Part shown: piece by piece, positions 17,885-25,950 of the stretch | Position numbering within the stretch: position 1 is the first letter of the stretch | How the letters are laid out: each line of letters opens with the position of its first letter | Assembly: GCF_003719195.1 (NCBI RefSeq) | Contig: NZ_CP024996.1 | Coordinates: forward strand, 4,712,001 to 4,776,000 | Direction of reading: 5' to 3' | Source: Herbaspirillum rubrisubalbicans | Lineage (GTDB): Bacteria > Pseudomonadota > Gammaproteobacteria > Burkholderiales > Burkholderiaceae_D | Length of the DNA stretch: 64,000 nt | The notes under the pieces: generated by a model | The model's input: the letters and a program-made list of their open reading frames with translations, nothing else | The model's database searches: none | Told to the model about the DNA's origin: nothing | Program-made: the position numbers and the translations under genes

Positions 17885-19060
17885 ATGAGCTTCAAGAAGA
17901 TTGCGCTACTGGCCCTGATCAGTGCGACCAACGCGCTGGCCGCACCGCTGGCCCAGGCCGAGGACACTATCAAGGTCGGCCTGATCGCCGCCTTCTCCGG
18001 CCCCTTCGCCGACTATGGCAAGCAGATGGAAGGCGGCATCAAGGCCTACATGGCGCAACATGGCGACCAGGTGGCCGGCAAGAAAGTGCAAGTCATCATC
18101 AAGGACACCACCGGTCCTTCACCCGAGATCGCCAAGCGCCTGGCGCAGGAACTGGTGGTGCGCGATAAGGTGGATTTCCTGGCCGGTTTCGGCCTGACGC
18201 CCGAGGCGCTGGCGGTAGCGCCCATCGCCGAACAGGCCAAGAAGCCCATGATCATCATGAACGCGGCCTCTTCCATCATCACCACCAAGTCCAACTACAT
18301 CGCGCGCTTTTCGATGACGCTGCCACAGGTCTCCGGCCCCATGGCGACCTGGGCACTGAAGAATGGCATCAAGCGTGTGGTCACGCTGGTGGCCGATTAC
18401 GGGCCGGGCATCGATGCCGAGACCGCCTTCAAGACCAACCTGCTGGGCGGTGGCGGCGAGGTGGTCGAATCGATCCGGGTACCGCTGCGCAATCCTGAAT
18501 TCGCGCCCTACATCCAACGCATCAAGGATGCCAAGCCGCAGGCCGTGTTCATCTTCGTGCCGGCCGGCGAGCAGAGCATTGCCTTCATGAAAGGCTATCG
18601 TGAGCGCGGCCTGGCCGAGGCCGGTATCAAGGTCATCGCCACGGGCGACCTGACCGACGACCACGTCATGCCGGCCATGGGCGACTCCACCCTGGGCGTG
18701 ATCACCACCTTCCACTATTCGGCCGCGCACGATTCGCCGGAAAACAAGGCTTTCCTGAAAAGCTTCGCCGCCGCCAATCCCGATGCCGGTCGTCCCAACT
18801 TCATGGCAGTGGCGGCCTATGACGGCATGAACGCCATCTACGAAGTGAGCAAGAAGCTCAATGGCAAGATCGATGGCGAGCGCACCATGGCTATCCTCAA
18901 GACCATGAAGTTCGTCAGCCCGCGCGGCCCGATTGCCATCGACCCGGCCACGCGCGACATCGTACAGACGGTGTATGTGCGCAAGGTGGAGAAGATCGGC
19001 AAAGAAGCCTACAACGTGGAATTCGACAAGTTCGAGAACATGAAGGACACGGGCAAGTAA
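17885..19060 (+). CDS. ABC transporter substrate-binding protein, LivK/aromatic-acid type (SBP3)
   Basis: 391-aa periplasmic receptor. Signal peptide MSFKKIALLALISATNALAAPLAQA, then EDTIKVGLIAAFSGPF. It is close to SBP1 in long stretches (PEIAKRLAQELVVRDK, VRVPLRNPEFAPY, ATRDIVQTVYVRK), so the two are recent paralogues. ATG 17885 follows AAAGGAGA by 6 nt. It stands alone, bounded by a strong terminator at 19082 and the divergent porin. With PcaR-like boxes upstream it probably binds 4-hydroxybenzoate, protocatechuate or a similar acid. The partner transporter is likely livHMGF at 8656-12020. Confidence 0.9.
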   Translation: MSFKKIALLALISATNALAAPLAQAEDTIKVGLIAAFSGPFADYGKQMEGGIKAYMAQHGDQVAGKKVQVIIKDTTGPSPEIAKRLAQELVVRDKVDFLAGFGLTPEALAVAPIAEQAKKPMIIMNAASSIITTKSNYIARFSMTLPQVSGPMATWALKNGIKRVVTLVADYGPGIDAETAFKTNLLGGGGEVVESIRVPLRNPEFAPYIQRIKDAKPQAVFIFVPAGEQSIAFMKGYRERGLAEAGIKVIATGDLTDDHVMPAMGDSTLGVITTFHYSAAHDSPENKAFLKSFAAANPDAGRPNFMAVAAYDGMNAIYEVSKKLNGKIDGERTMAILKTMKFVSPRGPIAIDPATRDIVQTVYVRKVEKIGKEAYNVEFDKFENMKDTGK

Positions 19061-19081
19061 ATTCATCTTCATGCCTTCGAG

Positions 19082-19116
19082 AAACGCCGGTGATGCAGTG
19101 CACACCGGCGTTTTTC
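19082..19116 (+). terminator. Intrinsic terminator after SBP3
   Basis: AAACGCCGGTG / CACCGGCGTTT (19082-19092 with 19103-19113), 11-bp stem, 10-nt loop, followed by TTCTTTG so that T19111-19115 form the U-tract. It lies 22 nt after the SBP3 stop and isolates that gene from the hydroxycinnamate operon. Confidence 0.85.
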
Positions 19117-19277
19117 TTTGCCCCCTCAATGCCGGTGCTGACTGGCATCGCACCTGTCACATTATCGTCATCAGGATGATCGCAGCGCAGCATTAAACAG
19201 GCATCAAAGATCCTTCACTTCCGTTCGTTTATCGCCCGCTTTTACGAATATCGAACACACAAGAATGCCGATGAGGC

Positions 19278-19328
19278 TTGCGTTTACCTTCACTTTACTT
19301 ATACTGAATAAACGTTATAACTTATAAC
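19278..19328 (+). promoter_or_regulatory. Promoter and MarR-type operator of the hydroxycinnamate operon
   Basis: Sigma70-like promoter TTGCGT (19278-19283), 16-bp spacer, TATACT (19300-19305), followed directly by the perfect palindrome GTTATAA-C-TTATAAC (19314-19328) over the expected transcription start. The hydratase ATG is 36 nt downstream. The symmetry and placement suit a MarR repressor, and a marR gene ends the operon. The gap from 19117 to 19277 shows nothing else. Confidence 0.65.
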
Positions 19329-19364
19329 CAATTTAAACGCCGACCCAGGCCAGACAGAGACAGC

Positions 19365-20144
19365 ATGAACCAGCACAGCGACCTCCTCGACATCCAAGTT
19401 CACGGCGCCATCGCCGAGATTGCGCTCAACCGCAGCGCCAAGCGCAATGCCCTCAACGATCCGATGGTGCGCGCCATCCGCGATTGCTTCGAAGACCTGC
19501 CGCCGGAGGTGAAGGTAGCCATCATCCACGGCCGTGGCGAACACTTCTGCGCCGGCCTGGACCTGTCCGAACTGCGCGAGCGCGATACCACCGAATCGGT
19601 GCATCACTCGCGCATGTGGCACGCCGCCTTCGAGCAGATTTCCTTCGGTCGCGTGCCTGTCATCGCGGTGCTGCATGGCGCGGTGATCGGCGGTGGCCTG
19701 GAACTGGCTTCGGCAGCCCACATCCGCGTGGCCGAACCGAGCGCCTTCTATGGCTTGCCCGAAGGCCAGCGTGGCCTGTTCGTCGGCGGCGGTGGCTCGG
19801 TGCGCATCTCGCGTCTGATCGGGGTGGCGCGCATGGCCGACATGATGTTGACCGGTCGCGTCCTGAGCGCCGAAGAAGGCCACCAGGTCGGCATCTCGCA
19901 ATACAGCGTGGCCGAGGGCGCCGGACTGGACAAGGCGCGCGAACTGGCCGAGCGCATCGCCCGCAATGCACCGATGACCAACTACGGCGTCATGCACGTG
20001 CTGCCGCGCATCCACGACCAGTCGATCCAGGATGGCCTGATGACCGAGTCGCTGATGGCCGCCGTGGCCGGTAGCGATCCCGATACCAAGGGCCGCCTGG
20101 CAGCCTTCCTCGATCACAAGCAGAACAAGGTGAAGCCGTCCTGA
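19365..20144 (+). CDS. Enoyl-CoA hydratase/isomerase (crotonase), probable hydroxycinnamoyl-CoA hydratase
   Basis: 259-aa crotonase-fold enzyme. The oxyanion-hole stretch AVIGGGLELAS holds E113, and LPEGQRG holds E133; these align with the two catalytic glutamates of classical enoyl-CoA hydratases, so hydration is likely. The FVGGGGSVRISRLIG variant replaces the usual PGAGGTQRL. It does not resemble the Pseudomonas hydroxycinnamoyl-CoA hydratase-lyase (Ech) closely. Because a 3-hydroxyacyl dehydrogenase and a thiolase follow, a hydration step feeding beta-oxidation is more likely than retro-aldol cleavage to an aldehyde. First gene of the operon. Confidence 0.88.
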   Translation: MNQHSDLLDIQVHGAIAEIALNRSAKRNALNDPMVRAIRDCFEDLPPEVKVAIIHGRGEHFCAGLDLSELRERDTTESVHHSRMWHAAFEQISFGRVPVIAVLHGAVIGGGLELASAAHIRVAEPSAFYGLPEGQRGLFVGGGGSVRISRLIGVARMADMMLTGRVLSAEEGHQVGISQYSVAEGAGLDKARELAERIARNAPMTNYGVMHVLPRIHDQSIQDGLMTESLMAAVAGSDPDTKGRLAAFLDHKQNKVKPS

Positions 20145-20165
20145 GACCAGCCCGACTACACCCGG

Positions 20166-20213
20166 CAATACAACGCAGCAAGCCAGCAATACAGCGCACA
20201 CCACAACAATACA
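20166..20213 (+). repeat. CAATACA repeated three times in an A/C-rich spacer
   Basis: CAATACA at 20166-20172, 20187-20193 and 20207-20213, spaced 21 and 20 nt, in the 112-bp gap between the hydratase and the feruloyl-CoA synthetase gene. The gap is rich in A and C and poor in G on the coding strand, so the mRNA there should be unstructured. Function unknown; could be an RNA-binding region. Confidence 0.45.
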
Positions 20214-20256
20214 ACCGCCCGGCCACGACCCGGCGGGCCACACAACAGAGACATGT

Positions 20257-22119
20257 ATGAACACTCCACCTCGCTATCGCAGCTTCAGGTTCGGCATCGG
20301 CGGCGTTGACGTCGTACCGGGCCGCGACGGTATCTCCCTCGTCAAGACCCGCCAGCCGCTGGACGCCTATCCGGCGCGCCTGACCGACAAGCTGATCCAC
20401 TGGGCCAAGGTTGATCCCGACCGCACCTACATGGCCCGCCGTGACAAGGAGGGACAATGGCGTCGCATCAGCTATGGCCAGGCGCTGCAAAGTGCGCGCC
20501 GCATCGGCCAGGCGCTGTTGCAGCGGGGGCTGTCGGCCGAGCGTCCGTTGCTGATCCTCTCCGAGAACGACCTTGAGCACGCCATGCTGGTGCTGGGTTG
20601 CCACTATGCGGGCGTGCCGTATGCGCCGGTGTCTTCGGCCTATTCGCTGCTGTCCAAGGACTACGCCAAACTGCGCCATGCGGTGCAGTTGCTCACCCCC
20701 GGGCTGATCTTCGCCGCCCATGGCGAGAAGTTCGCCGCTGCCGTCAATGCGGTCGCGCCAGACATCGAATTCGTGGTCACCGAAGCGCCACCGGCCGGAC
20801 GCGAATGCACGCTCTACGCCGACCTGGAAGCCACCCGCGCCGGCGATGAAGTCGAGCGCGCCTATGCCGCCACAGGCCCGGACACCATCGTCAAGTTCCT
20901 CTTCACCTCGGGCTCGACCAAGATGCCCAAGGCGGTCATCAACACCCAGCGCATGATGTGCAGCAATCTGCAGATGATCGTGCAGACCTTCCCCTTCCTG
21001 GGCGAAGAGCCGCCCATCCTGATCGACTGGCTGCCCTGGAACCACACCTTCGGCGCCAACCACAACGTGGGCATCGTGATCTACAACGGTGGCACCATGT
21101 ACATCGACGAGGGCAAGCCCACGCCGCAAGGGCTGGCCACCACCCTGGCCAACCTGCATGAGATCTCTCCGACCGTGTATTTCAACGTGCCGGTGGGCTG
21201 GGAAGGCATCGCCCACGCGCTGGAGAAAGACCAGGCGCTGCGCGAAAAATTCTACAGCCGCCTGCGTATGCAGTTCTATGCTGGCGCTGCCCTGGCGCAA
21301 CCCGTGTGGGACAAGCTGCACGCCACTGCGGAAGCGACCTGCGGCGAGCGTATCGTCATGTGCTGTGGACTGGGCATGACCGAGACCTCGCCCTCGGCAC
21401 TGTTCGTGGCTGATCTCGAGGTGCAGGCCGGCCAGATCGGCATCCCTACGCCGGGCATGGAAATCAAGCTGGTCCCCAATGGGGACAAGATCGAGATCCG
21501 CTATCGCGGCCCCAATGTCACACCCGGTTACTGGCGCGCCCCGGAGCAGACCGCCGAAGCCTTCGATGAAGAAGGCTACTTCCGCTCGGGCGATGCGGTG
21601 CGCTGGCTGGACCCGCAGCACCCGGATCGCGGCTTCATGTTCGATGGCCGCGTGGCCGAAGACTTCAAGCTCTACACCGGTACCTGGGTCAGCGTCGGTC
21701 CGCTGCGTGCGCTGATCGCGCATGAAGGCGCACCCTACCTGCAGGATGCCGTCATCACCGGTCAGGACCGCAAGGAGATCGGCATGTTGATCGTGCCCAA
21801 TATCGAGCGCTGCCGCCAATTGGCAGGTCTGCCGGCCGATGCCTCGCGCGTCGAGGTGCTCAATGCGGCGCCGGTGCGGGACTTCTTCCAGGGTATGTTG
21901 GATCGCCTGCAGGCCCACGCCACCGGTAGCTCCAACCGAGTGACCCGGGCCCTGGTGCTGATCGATCCGCCCTCGTTTGACCGTGGCGAAATCACCGACA
22001 AGGGTTCCATCAACCAGCGCTCGGTACTGACCCATCGCGCCGCCCTGGTGGAGGCGCTCTACGCCGGCACCGACCCGGCCGTGCTCACGGCCCAGGCCGC
22101 GCTCACCCCCGCTCACTGA
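20257..22119 (+). CDS. fcs: Feruloyl-CoA synthetase (AMP-dependent acyl-CoA ligase)
   Basis: 620-aa adenylate-forming enzyme: activates ferulate or related hydroxycinnamates to CoA thioesters with ATP. The adenylate motif reads TSGSTKMPKA (217-226), the variant typical of the feruloyl-CoA synthase subfamily instead of TSGTTGxPK. DWLPWNHTFGANHN, GLGMTETSP and GEITDKGSINQR are further subfamily markers. Length fits (about 610-630 aa). An overlapping out-of-frame ATG lies 4 nt upstream of the true ATG. Its presence sets the substrate class for the operon. Confidence 0.9.
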   Translation: MNTPPRYRSFRFGIGGVDVVPGRDGISLVKTRQPLDAYPARLTDKLIHWAKVDPDRTYMARRDKEGQWRRISYGQALQSARRIGQALLQRGLSAERPLLILSENDLEHAMLVLGCHYAGVPYAPVSSAYSLLSKDYAKLRHAVQLLTPGLIFAAHGEKFAAAVNAVAPDIEFVVTEAPPAGRECTLYADLEATRAGDEVERAYAATGPDTIVKFLFTSGSTKMPKAVINTQRMMCSNLQMIVQTFPFLGEEPPILIDWLPWNHTFGANHNVGIVIYNGGTMYIDEGKPTPQGLATTLANLHEISPTVYFNVPVGWEGIAHALEKDQALREKFYSRLRMQFYAGAALAQPVWDKLHATAEATCGERIVMCCGLGMTETSPSALFVADLEVQAGQIGIPTPGMEIKLVPNGDKIEIRYRGPNVTPGYWRAPEQTAEAFDEEGYFRSGDAVRWLDPQHPDRGFMFDGRVAEDFKLYTGTWVSVGPLRALIAHEGAPYLQDAVITGQDRKEIGMLIVPNIERCRQLAGLPADASRVEVLNAAPVRDFFQGMLDRLQAHATGSSNRVTRALVLIDPPSFDRGEITDKGSINQRSVLTHRAALVEALYAGTDPAVLTAQAALTPAH

Positions 22120-22132
22120 GGAAGCAACAGAC

Positions 22133-23386
22133 ATGGCACAAGCAGCGTTCTACTCCAGCTTCAAGGACATCTGGCTCATCGGCGGCGTGCGCACGCCCAT
22201 GGTGGATTACTGCACCAGCTTCAGCCAGCTCTCGCCCACCGACATGGGCATCAAGGTGGCGCGCGAAGTGCTGGCGCGCACCGGCATCGCCGCCACCGAC
22301 ATCGGATCGGTCATCGCCGGCAACATGGCGCCGGGCGACGCCTACCAGTACATGCTGCCGCGTCACATCGGCCTGTATGCCGGGGTACCCATCACCACCC
22401 CGGCCATCATGGTCCAGCGCATCTGCGGCACCGGTTTCGAACTGATCCGCCAGGCCGGCGACCAGATCGAGCGCGGCTATACCGAGACCGCCCTGATCGT
22501 GGGCAGTGAATCGATGACGCGCAATCCCATTGCCGCCTTCGACCATCGCACCGGCTTCAAGCTGGGCGCACCGGTGCAATTCCAGGACTACATGTGGGAA
22601 GCCCTGGTCGATCCGGCTCCCGGCATCACCATGCCACAGACAGCGGAAAACCTGGCCAGGAAATACGGCATCACCCGCGCCGAAGTGGATGCCTATGCCG
22701 CCTATTCATTCGAGCGCGCATTGAAGGCGCAGGCGGCCGGTTTCCATGCGGGCGAGATCGTGAGTGTGGTCAACGAAACCTTCAAGCTCGATGGCTACCA
22801 CGATCGCCACATCAAGCTGCAAGGCAAGATCAGCGAAGCCTCCACCGATACCCATCCGCGCCCTTCGCCGGTGGACGTGCTGGCCAAGTTGCGCACGCTC
22901 TACCCGGATGGCGTGCAGACCGGTGGCAACAGCTCGGCGCTGGTCGATGCGGCTGCCGCCACCATCGTCGCTTCCGGCGACTACCTGCGCCGCAATGACA
23001 GGCAACCGCTGGCACGCGTGGTCGCCGCCGCAGTAGCCGGCGTGCCACCGGAAATCATGGGTATCGGTCCGGTACCGGCCATCCGCACCCTGCTGGAACG
23101 CAATGGCCTGAGCGTCAACGACATCGGCTGCTTCGAGATCAATGAAGCGCAAGGCGCGCAGATCGTGGCGGTGGAGCGCGAGCTGGGCCTCGACCGCGAA
23201 CGCCTCAACGTCAACGGCGGCGCCATCGCGCTGGGCCATCCGCTGGCGGCGACCGGGGTGCGCCTGTCGATCACGGCAGCACGCGAGATGAACCGTCGGG
23301 GAGCGCGCTATAGCGTGGCTTCGGCCTGCATCGGCGGTGGCCAGGGCATTGCCCTGCTACTGGAAAATCCCTCGGCTTCCCACTGA
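22133..23386 (+). CDS. Thiolase family protein, probable 3-oxo-aryl-propionyl-CoA thiolase
   Basis: 417-aa thiolase. The nucleophilic Cys is in MVQRICGTGFE, the His in [14 protein letters not shown], and the second Cys in ASACIGGGQG, so the enzyme should be active. The usual NEAFA motif is changed to NEAQGAQ, which marks it as a divergent clade compared with PcaF at 12279. In this operon it should cleave 3-oxo-3-(hydroxyaryl)propionyl-CoA to hydroxybenzoyl/vanilloyl-CoA and acetyl-CoA. It starts 13 bp after the synthetase gene, with GAGGAAG as RBS. Confidence 0.88.
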   Translation: MAQAAFYSSFKDIWLIGGVRTPMVDYCTSFSQLSPTDMGIKVAREVLARTGIAATDIGSVIAGNMAPGDAYQYMLPRHIGLYAGVPITTPAIMVQRICGTGFELIRQAGDQIERGYTETALIVGSESMTRNPIAAFDHRTGFKLGAPVQFQDYMWEALVDPAPGITMPQTAENLARKYGITRAEVDAYAAYSFERALKAQAAGFHAGEIVSVVNETFKLDGYHDRHIKLQGKISEASTDTHPRPSPVDVLAKLRTLYPDGVQTGGNSSALVDAAAATIVASGDYLRRNDRQPLARVVAAAVAGVPPEIMGIGPVPAIRTLLERNGLSVNDIGCFEINEAQGAQIVAVERELGLDRERLNVNGGAIALGHPLAATGVRLSITAAREMNRRGARYSVASACIGGGQGIALLLENPSASH

Positions 23387-23413
23387 ACCGTTTATTCGCG
23401 AAGGACATTCTTC

Positions 23414-24178
23414 ATGCAACTGCAAGGACAAGCCGCCCTGGTGACGGGCGGCGCCTCCGGCCTCGGTGCCGAGACCGTGCGCCAACTGGTGCAGGCCGGC
23501 GCCCGCGTTTCCATCCTGGATGTGAACATGGAAGCGGCCCAGGCCCTGGCCGACGAATTGCGCTGCCACGCCGTGCGCTGCGACATCACCGATAGCGCAT
23601 CGGTGCAAGCCGCACTGGATGCCGCACAGGAGGCCAATGGCGCGCCCCGCATCCTCATCAACTGCGCCGGCATCGGCGGCGCCAAGCGCATGGTGGGCAA
23701 GGATGGCAGCGCCATGCCGCTGGAAGATTTCAGCCGCATCGTCAACGTCAACCTGATCGGTACCTTCAACGTGATCCGCCTGGTGGCCGCCCGCATGGCG
23801 GCCGCCGAACCGCTGGCCGAGGGCGAGCGAGGCGTCATCGTCGCTACCGCCTCGGTAGCGGCCTTCGATGGCCAGGTCGGCCAGGCCGGCTATGCCGCCT
23901 CCAAGGGCGGCATCACCGCCATGACCCTGCCGCTGGCACGCGACCTGGCACAGCATGGCATCCGCGTGGTGACCATCGCACCGGGCCTGTTCCTCACGCC
24001 CCTGCTCTACAAGCTGCCCGACGAAGTACAGCAATCGCTGGCGGCTTCGATCCCCTTCCCCAAGCGCCTGGGCAAGGCCGAGGAATATGCGCAACTGGCG
24101 CTGCACATCGCCACCAATCTTTCGCTCAACGGCGAGGTGATCCGCCTGGATGGCGCGCTGCGCCTGGCGCCGCGCTAA
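23414..24178 (+). CDS. Short-chain dehydrogenase, probable 3-hydroxyacyl-CoA dehydrogenase
   Basis: 254-aa SDR of the HSD17B10/3-hydroxyacyl-CoA dehydrogenase type 2 branch. Cofactor motif TGGASGLG (11-18), D36 in SILDVN giving NAD preference, NCAG (83-86), catalytic S147, Y160 and K164. It oxidises the 3-hydroxy group made by the hydratase before thiolysis. Starts 27 bp after the thiolase gene; the thioesterase gene follows 10 bp later. Role inferred from neighbours and branch. Confidence 0.87.
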   Translation: MQLQGQAALVTGGASGLGAETVRQLVQAGARVSILDVNMEAAQALADELRCHAVRCDITDSASVQAALDAAQEANGAPRILINCAGIGGAKRMVGKDGSAMPLEDFSRIVNVNLIGTFNVIRLVAARMAAAEPLAEGERGVIVATASVAAFDGQVGQAGYAASKGGITAMTLPLARDLAQHGIRVVTIAPGLFLTPLLYKLPDEVQQSLAASIPFPKRLGKAEEYAQLALHIATNLSLNGEVIRLDGALRLAPR

Positions 24179-24188
24179 GGAGAATGCA

Positions 24189-24608
24189 ATGAGCAAAACC
24201 ATGATCTATCCGGTGCGCGTGGAATTCGGCGATTGCGATCCGGCCGGCATCGTCTACTTCCCCAATTTCTTCCGCTGGTATGACGCGGCCTCGCGCAACT
24301 TCTTCCACCAGTGCGGGGTGCCGCCCTGGCGCGATACCGAAAAGACACGCGGCATCATCGGCACGCCGGTGGTGGACATCAGTTCGCGCTTCGTGCGTCC
24401 GGCCACCTATGGCGATGCGATCGAAGTACATTCCAGCATCATCGAATGGAATGACAAGACCTTCGTGATGAAACATGAAATCAAGCGCGACGGCGAACTG
24501 CTGTGCGAAGGACGCGACGTGCGGGTGTTCGCCATCCGCCATCCCGACGATCCGACCCGCATGAAGGCCATCGCCATTCCAGAGGATATCCGGGAAATGT
24601 GCAGCTAA
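24189..24608 (+). CDS. 4-hydroxybenzoyl-CoA thioesterase family protein
   Basis: 139-aa hot-dog thioesterase. VEFGDCDPAGIVYFPNFFRW carries D17, the catalytic Asp of the Pseudomonas 4-hydroxybenzoyl-CoA thioesterase family. It would release vanillate, 4-hydroxybenzoate or protocatechuate from the aroyl-CoA made by the thiolase. ATG 24189 follows AAGGAG; an in-frame upstream start lies inside the SDR gene and lacks resemblance. Its presence favours the beta-oxidative route, since cleavage to an aldehyde would need no thioesterase. Confidence 0.88.
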   Translation: MSKTMIYPVRVEFGDCDPAGIVYFPNFFRWYDAASRNFFHQCGVPPWRDTEKTRGIIGTPVVDISSRFVRPATYGDAIEVHSSIIEWNDKTFVMKHEIKRDGELLCEGRDVRVFAIRHPDDPTRMKAIAIPEDIREMCS

Positions 24609-24639
24609 GGCCACCCGGCGCAGAGATAGCAGTCAACGA

Positions 24640-24661
24640 GGCAGGGTGAACATGCCCTGCC
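24640..24661 (+). promoter_or_regulatory. RNA hairpin upstream of SBP4
   Basis: GGCAGGG / CCCTGCC (24640-24646 with 24655-24661), 8-nt loop, no T-run after it. It lies between the thioesterase and the receptor gene. It could protect the receptor mRNA 5' end or act as a processing site. Confidence 0.35.
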
Positions 24662-24705
24662 CGCATAAATCGAGCATTCGATACATAAATACAAAGGAGA
24701 CGGAG

Positions 24706-25857
24706 ATGAAGATAAAGATGAAACTGGCAATCAAGGCAGGCGTACTTGCATCGATGCTGGCCTGCGCTGGCATGGCCCATGCCGAGCTGACCATCGGCGT
24801 GGTGATGTCGCTGACCGGTCCTGGTTCGGGCCTGGGTATTCCGGCCAAGAATGGCTTCTCGCTGTGGCCCGACACCATCGGCGGCGAGAAGGTCAAGCTC
24901 ATCATCCTGGATGACGCCACCGATCCCACCCAGGCCAGCAAGAATGCGCGCCGCCTGGTGGCCGAAGACAAGGTCGATCTCATCATCGGCTCGGCTGCGG
25001 TACCGCCCACTCTGGCCATCGCCGACGTGGCGCTGGAAACGCAGACGGTGCAGCTGGCGATCTCCCCTATCGAGACCGCTGAAGGAAAAGACGCCTGGAC
25101 CTTCCGTCTGCCGCAATCTACTGCTGTCATGGCCGGTGGCGTGGTGGAGCAGATGAAGAAAATGGGTGTCAAGACCATCGGCTTCCTCGGTTACTCCGAT
25201 TCCTATGGTGAAAACTGGCTCAAGGAAACCCAGCGCCTGGCCACCGCTGCCGGCATGAAGATGGGTACGGTGGAGCGCTTCTCGCGCGCCGACACCAGCG
25301 TGACTGCGCAGGCCCTGCGGGTGGTCAGTTCCAACCCCGACGCGGTGCTGGTGGTGGCCTCCGGCAGCGGCGCCGCCATGCCGCACAAGGCGCTCATCGA
25401 ACGCGGCTACAAGGGTAAGATCTTCCAGACCCACAGCGCGGCCTCGCGCGACCTGATCCGCCTGGGCGGCAAGGACGTGGAAGGTTCCTACGTCATCTCC
25501 GGCCCGGCAGTGGTGCCGGAAGCACTGCCCGACAGCAACCCGTCCAAGAAGCTGGCCCTGGACTTCGTCACGCGCTACGAGAAGCAGTTCGGCGCCGGCA
25601 GCCGCAACCTGTTCGCGGCCCATACCTATGACGCCCAACTGGTCCTGCAAAAGGTGGTGCCGGAAGCGCTGAAGAAAGCCAAACCCGGCACTCCGGCCTT
25701 CCGCACCGCCTTGAAGGAAGCGCTGGAAACTGCAGGGCCGATCCAGATCTCGCAAGGCACGCTGCGCTATTCGGCCAAGGATCACTTTGGCCTGGGTGAC
25801 GATGCCCGCATCATGCTGACCATCCAGAACGGCAACTGGAAAGCCGTCAATCCGTAA
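24706..25857 (+). CDS. ABC transporter substrate-binding protein (SBP4) of the hydroxycinnamate operon
   Basis: 383-aa periplasmic receptor. Lys-rich signal peptide MKIKMKLAIKAGVLASMLACAGMAHA, then ELTIGVVMSLTGPGSGLGIP. It belongs to the LivK superfamily but is clearly different from SBP1-3 and lacks their ATRDIVQ block. ATG 24706 follows AAAGGAGACGGAG. Flanked by mRNA hairpins on both sides and followed by its own permeases and ATPases, so it should bind hydroxycinnamates or their dihydro forms. Confidence 0.9.
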   Translation: MKIKMKLAIKAGVLASMLACAGMAHAELTIGVVMSLTGPGSGLGIPAKNGFSLWPDTIGGEKVKLIILDDATDPTQASKNARRLVAEDKVDLIIGSAAVPPTLAIADVALETQTVQLAISPIETAEGKDAWTFRLPQSTAVMAGGVVEQMKKMGVKTIGFLGYSDSYGENWLKETQRLATAAGMKMGTVERFSRADTSVTAQALRVVSSNPDAVLVVASGSGAAMPHKALIERGYKGKIFQTHSAASRDLIRLGGKDVEGSYVISGPAVVPEALPDSNPSKKLALDFVTRYEKQFGAGSRNLFAAHTYDAQLVLQKVVPEALKKAKPGTPAFRTALKEALETAGPIQISQGTLRYSAKDHFGLGDDARIMLTIQNGNWKAVNP

Positions 25858-25880
25858 TCGCTGCATGGTGTGATCCGTTG

Positions 25881-25914
25881 CGGTGGCGTACCCGTAAAGC
25901 GGGTTGCGCCACCG
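25881..25914 (+). promoter_or_regulatory. Strong RNA hairpin between SBP4 and its permease
   Basis: Outer stem CGGTGGCG / CGCCACCG (25881-25888 with 25907-25914), inner stem ACCCG / CGGGT (25890-25894 with 25900-25904), TAAAG loop. No T-run, so not a plain terminator. Such hairpins after receptor genes often stabilise the receptor part of the mRNA and keep it above the membrane subunits. Confidence 0.5.
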
Positions 25915-25950
25915 TGGTTCCGTGATATTTGCTTGCTTCGCTTCCCACAC

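Noticed and set aside
19303-19309. ACTGAAT half-site identical to one arm of the vanA operator, upstream of the hydroxycinnamate operon
   Set aside because: Only a single 7-mer without its partner arm; expected by chance in a window of this size.
19365-20144. Call of the first operon gene as feruloyl-CoA hydratase/lyase (Ech)
   Set aside because: The sequence differs from Ech in the active-site loop and length, and the following dehydrogenase, thiolase and thioesterase would be superfluous for an aldehyde-forming lyase.
19990-22134. 714-aa open frame antisense to fcs and part of the hydratase
   Set aside because: Same antisense shadow pattern; covers certain genes and lacks any motif.
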